A stretch of DNA of 5,343 bases from Thalassospiraceae bacterium (GTDB lineage: Bacteria > Pseudomonadota > Alphaproteobacteria > Rhodospirillales > Magnetovibrionaceae): positions 1 to 5,343 of the forward strand of contig DAOWFT010000190.1 of the NCBI GenBank assembly GCA_030637845.1. The letters are read 5' to 3'. Shown piece after piece: positions 3,549 to 5,343 of the stretch. The notes under the pieces were generated by a model. It ran no database searches, had not been told where the DNA came from, and saw only the letters and a program-made list of their open reading frames with translations. Every line of letters begins with the position of its first letter. Within the stretch, counting starts at the first letter, position 1. Both the position numbers and the translations under genes were made by a program.

Positions 3549-5343
3549 ATGTTACGGCTTGATAAAATCACATACCGGATTGGTGCCAGAGTTTTGCTCG
3601 GTGGTGCCGATGCCACCATAAACACCGGCCACCGGGTTGGCCTTGTCGGGCGCAATGGCACCGGCAAGACCACCTTGTTAAGGCTCATATCCGGCGATTT
3701 GGATTTGGATGGCGGCAATATCCATATGCCGAACCGCTGGAAAGTTGGCTTAACCCATCAAGAAGCCCCATCGGGCAGCCAAAGCCTGTTGGATACGGTT
3801 TTATCGGCCGATAAAGAGCTGGTGGCGCTGGAGGCGGAAGCCGAAACCGCAACCGACCCCCACCGCATTGCCGAAATTCATTCTCGGCTCGCCGATAAAC
3901 AGGCCCATAGCGCCCATGCCCGCGCCGCCAGAATATTGGTCGGTCTGGGTTTTGATAATGACGCTCAGGCGCGGCCCTGTGCTGAATTTTCCGGCGGTTG
4001 GCGAATGCGTGTGGCTCTTGCCTCGCTTTTATTTTCCGAGCCGGATTTATTGCTATTGGATGAGCCAACCAACCATCTGGATCTTGAAGCGACATTGTGG
4101 CTAGAAGGATACCTGCGCACATATCCCGGAACCATTGTGCTGGTGAGCCATGACCGCGAATTGCTTAACCGTTCGGTCAGCGAAATACTGCATCTGGAGC
4201 ATTCCAAATTGACCCTTTATCAGGGTGGCTACGACAGGTTTGAAAAAACCCGGCGCGAACGTCTGGAACTAAACGCCAAACAGCGCGTCCGGCGCGAAGC
4301 CCAAACCGCACATATAAGGGAATTCATTGATCGTTTCCGTTACAAGGCGAGCAAGGCCAAGCAGGCGCAATCGCGGATTAAGATGCTGGCTAAAATGCAG
4401 CCAATCCCCGAAGACCGTGACGAAGCATCCATTTCCTTTAATTTTCCCGAACCGGCGTTTTTGGCTTCGCCCTTGCTTACCACCGAACAGCTGTCGGCGG
4501 GCTATGGCGATAATTTGGTTTTATCGGACCTTGACCTGCGCCTTGATTCCGATGACCGCATAGCCCTGTTGGGGGCCAACGGTAACGGTAAATCAACCTT
4601 GGTAAAAATACTGGCAGGCAGGCTTGAGCCGCTTTCCGGCAATATTACAAAATCAAAACGTCTGAGGGTTGGTTATTTCGCCCAGCACCAAACCGAAGAA
4701 TTGGACGTTGAGGCTACACCGTTCATATTGATGGAGCGCGCCCGGCCCCGCGATAACGAACCACAAGTCCGTGCCCAGTTGGGGCGTTTTGGTTTTCAAC
4801 AAGAACGCGCCGAAACAAAAGTCGGCAATCTTTCCGGTGGAGAAAAAGCCCGGCTTAATTTCGCCTTGATAACCGCAGACAAGCCCAACATTCTGTTGCT
4901 GGATGAGCCAACCAACCATTTGGATGTGGATTCAAGGCAGGCGTTGATACAGGCGTTAAACTCATTTAACGGCACGGTAATACTTGTAAGTCACGACCCC
5001 CACCTTATTGAAACCACGGTAGATACTTTTTGGCTGGTCGAAGGCGGTGACGTAATACCATTTGATGGTGACCTTGATGATTATCGCTCGCGTTTGCTGG
5101 GCCGTCGTCAGGCCGAGCGTGGCGAGACCCCAAAGGCCAAAAAAGAAAAACCAGTCGTAACAGAATACGTTGATAAAAAAGAAGCCCGCCGTGCCGCCGC
5201 CGCCAAGCGTGCGCTTATTGGGCCGTTAAAAAAAGAAACAACAGATTGTGAAGCATGGGTAAAACGGCTCGAGCGAAAAAAAGCGGAGTTGGCCAAGGAA
5301 CTAGCCAATCCAAAGCTTTATGTTGAGGGCGCCGACAAGGGCC
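3549..5343 (+). CDS. yheS: YheS-like ABC-F ATPase (ribosome-associated), partial at right edge
   Basis: An open frame of 598 codons runs off the window. Two ABC domains in tandem with no membrane segments define the ABC-F family. Domain 1: Walker A GRNGTGKT (34-41), signature FSGGWRMR (147-154), LLLLDEPTNHLD (167-178), switch His201. Linker: RFRYKASKAKQAQSRIKML from residue 262, nearly identical to E. coli YheS as I recall it. Domain 2: GANGNGKS (342-349), LSGGEKAR (428-435), LLLDEPTNHLD (449-459), His482. A Lys/Arg/Ala-rich tail from about 520 starts a coiled coil; E. coli YheS is about 637 residues, so roughly 40 are missing. ABC-F proteins bind the ribosomal E site and ease stalled translation. 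The start is fixed by an in-frame stop at 3504 and no other good start codon, though no Shine-Dalgarno is seen. Uup is a less likely alternative. Confidence 0.93.
   Translation, partial: MLRLDKITYRIGARVLLGGADATINTGHRVGLVGRNGTGKTTLLRLISGDLDLDGGNIHMPNRWKVGLTHQEAPSGSQSLLDTVLSADKELVALEAEAETATDPHRIAEIHSRLADKQAHSAHARAARILVGLGFDNDAQARPCAEFSGGWRMRVALASLLFSEPDLLLLDEPTNHLDLEATLWLEGYLRTYPGTIVLVSHDRELLNRSVSEILHLEHSKLTLYQGGYDRFEKTRRERLELNAKQRVRREAQTAHIREFIDRFRYKASKAKQAQSRIKMLAKMQPIPEDRDEASISFNFPEPAFLASPLLTTEQLSAGYGDNLVLSDLDLRLDSDDRIALLGANGNGKSTLVKILAGRLEPLSGNITKSKRLRVGYFAQHQTEELDVEATPFILMERARPRDNEPQVRAQLGRFGFQQERAETKVGNLSGGEKARLNFALITADKPNILLLDEPTNHLDVDSRQALIQALNSFNGTVILVSHDPHLIETTVDTFWLVEGGDVIPFDGDLDDYRSRLLGRRQAERGETPKAKKEKPVVTEYVDKKEARRAAAAKRALIGPLKKETTDCEAWVKRLERKKAELAKELANPKLYVEGADKG

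Noticed and set aside
3685..4122. Minus-strand open frame opposite the ABC-F gene
   Set aside because: It overlaps conserved ABC motifs on the other strand and is rich in Pro, Arg and Ala as shadow frames are; no domain is recognisable.
3549..5343. ABC-F gene as an antibiotic-resistance factor
   Set aside because: The linker and domain motifs match the housekeeping YheS type, and nothing around it suggests a mobile resistance locus.

Overview
This window looks like chromosomal DNA of a Gram-negative proteobacterium, most likely an alphaproteobacterium of intermediate GC. That placement is an inference from an outer-membrane lipoprotein with an OmpA domain, an MlaF-type ATPase, a YheS-type ABC-F protein and an HprK-like kinase/PqqD pair. 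No marker gene fixes the taxon. I see no RNA genes, insertion sequences, CRISPR arrays or clear phage traits.

Layout. (1) Positions 1-233 have no complete gene. The left edge carries either the tail of a membrane protein on + or the first codons of a gene on -, followed by a leader with two pairs of tandem direct repeats. (2) Positions 234-1384 (+) hold a two-gene, translationally coupled unit: an HPr-kinase-like P-loop protein and a small PqqD-fold (RRE-type) protein. Such pairs elsewhere belong to peptide-modification systems, but no precursor peptide, cyclase, protease or radical SAM enzyme is visible here. (3) Only 12 bp away, and convergent, a lipoprotein gene (TPR region plus OmpA/Pal peptidoglycan-binding domain) runs on - (2533-1397). 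Its upstream region holds the best promoter in the window, with a perfect -10 box, a fair -35 box, and a Crp/FNR-family-like palindrome next to the -35. (4) An MlaF-like ABC ATPase gene lies on - (3470-2661), with no permease or MCE partner in the window. (5) A 78-bp divergent region separates it from a YheS-like ABC-F gene on + (3549 onwards) that is open at the right edge. Because it has no stop inside the window it is easily missed, yet it is the longest gene here.

How they fit together. The lipoprotein and the MlaF-like ATPase both point to cell-envelope maintenance and share a strand, but the lipoprotein has its own promoter, so co-regulation is uncertain. The YheS-like protein should act on ribosomes and is probably unrelated. 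The kinase/PqqD pair is the least explained part. I found no convincing new multi-gene system. The best leads are the orphan kinase/RRE pair with its repeat-bearing leader and the Crp/FNR-like site in front of the lipoprotein gene.
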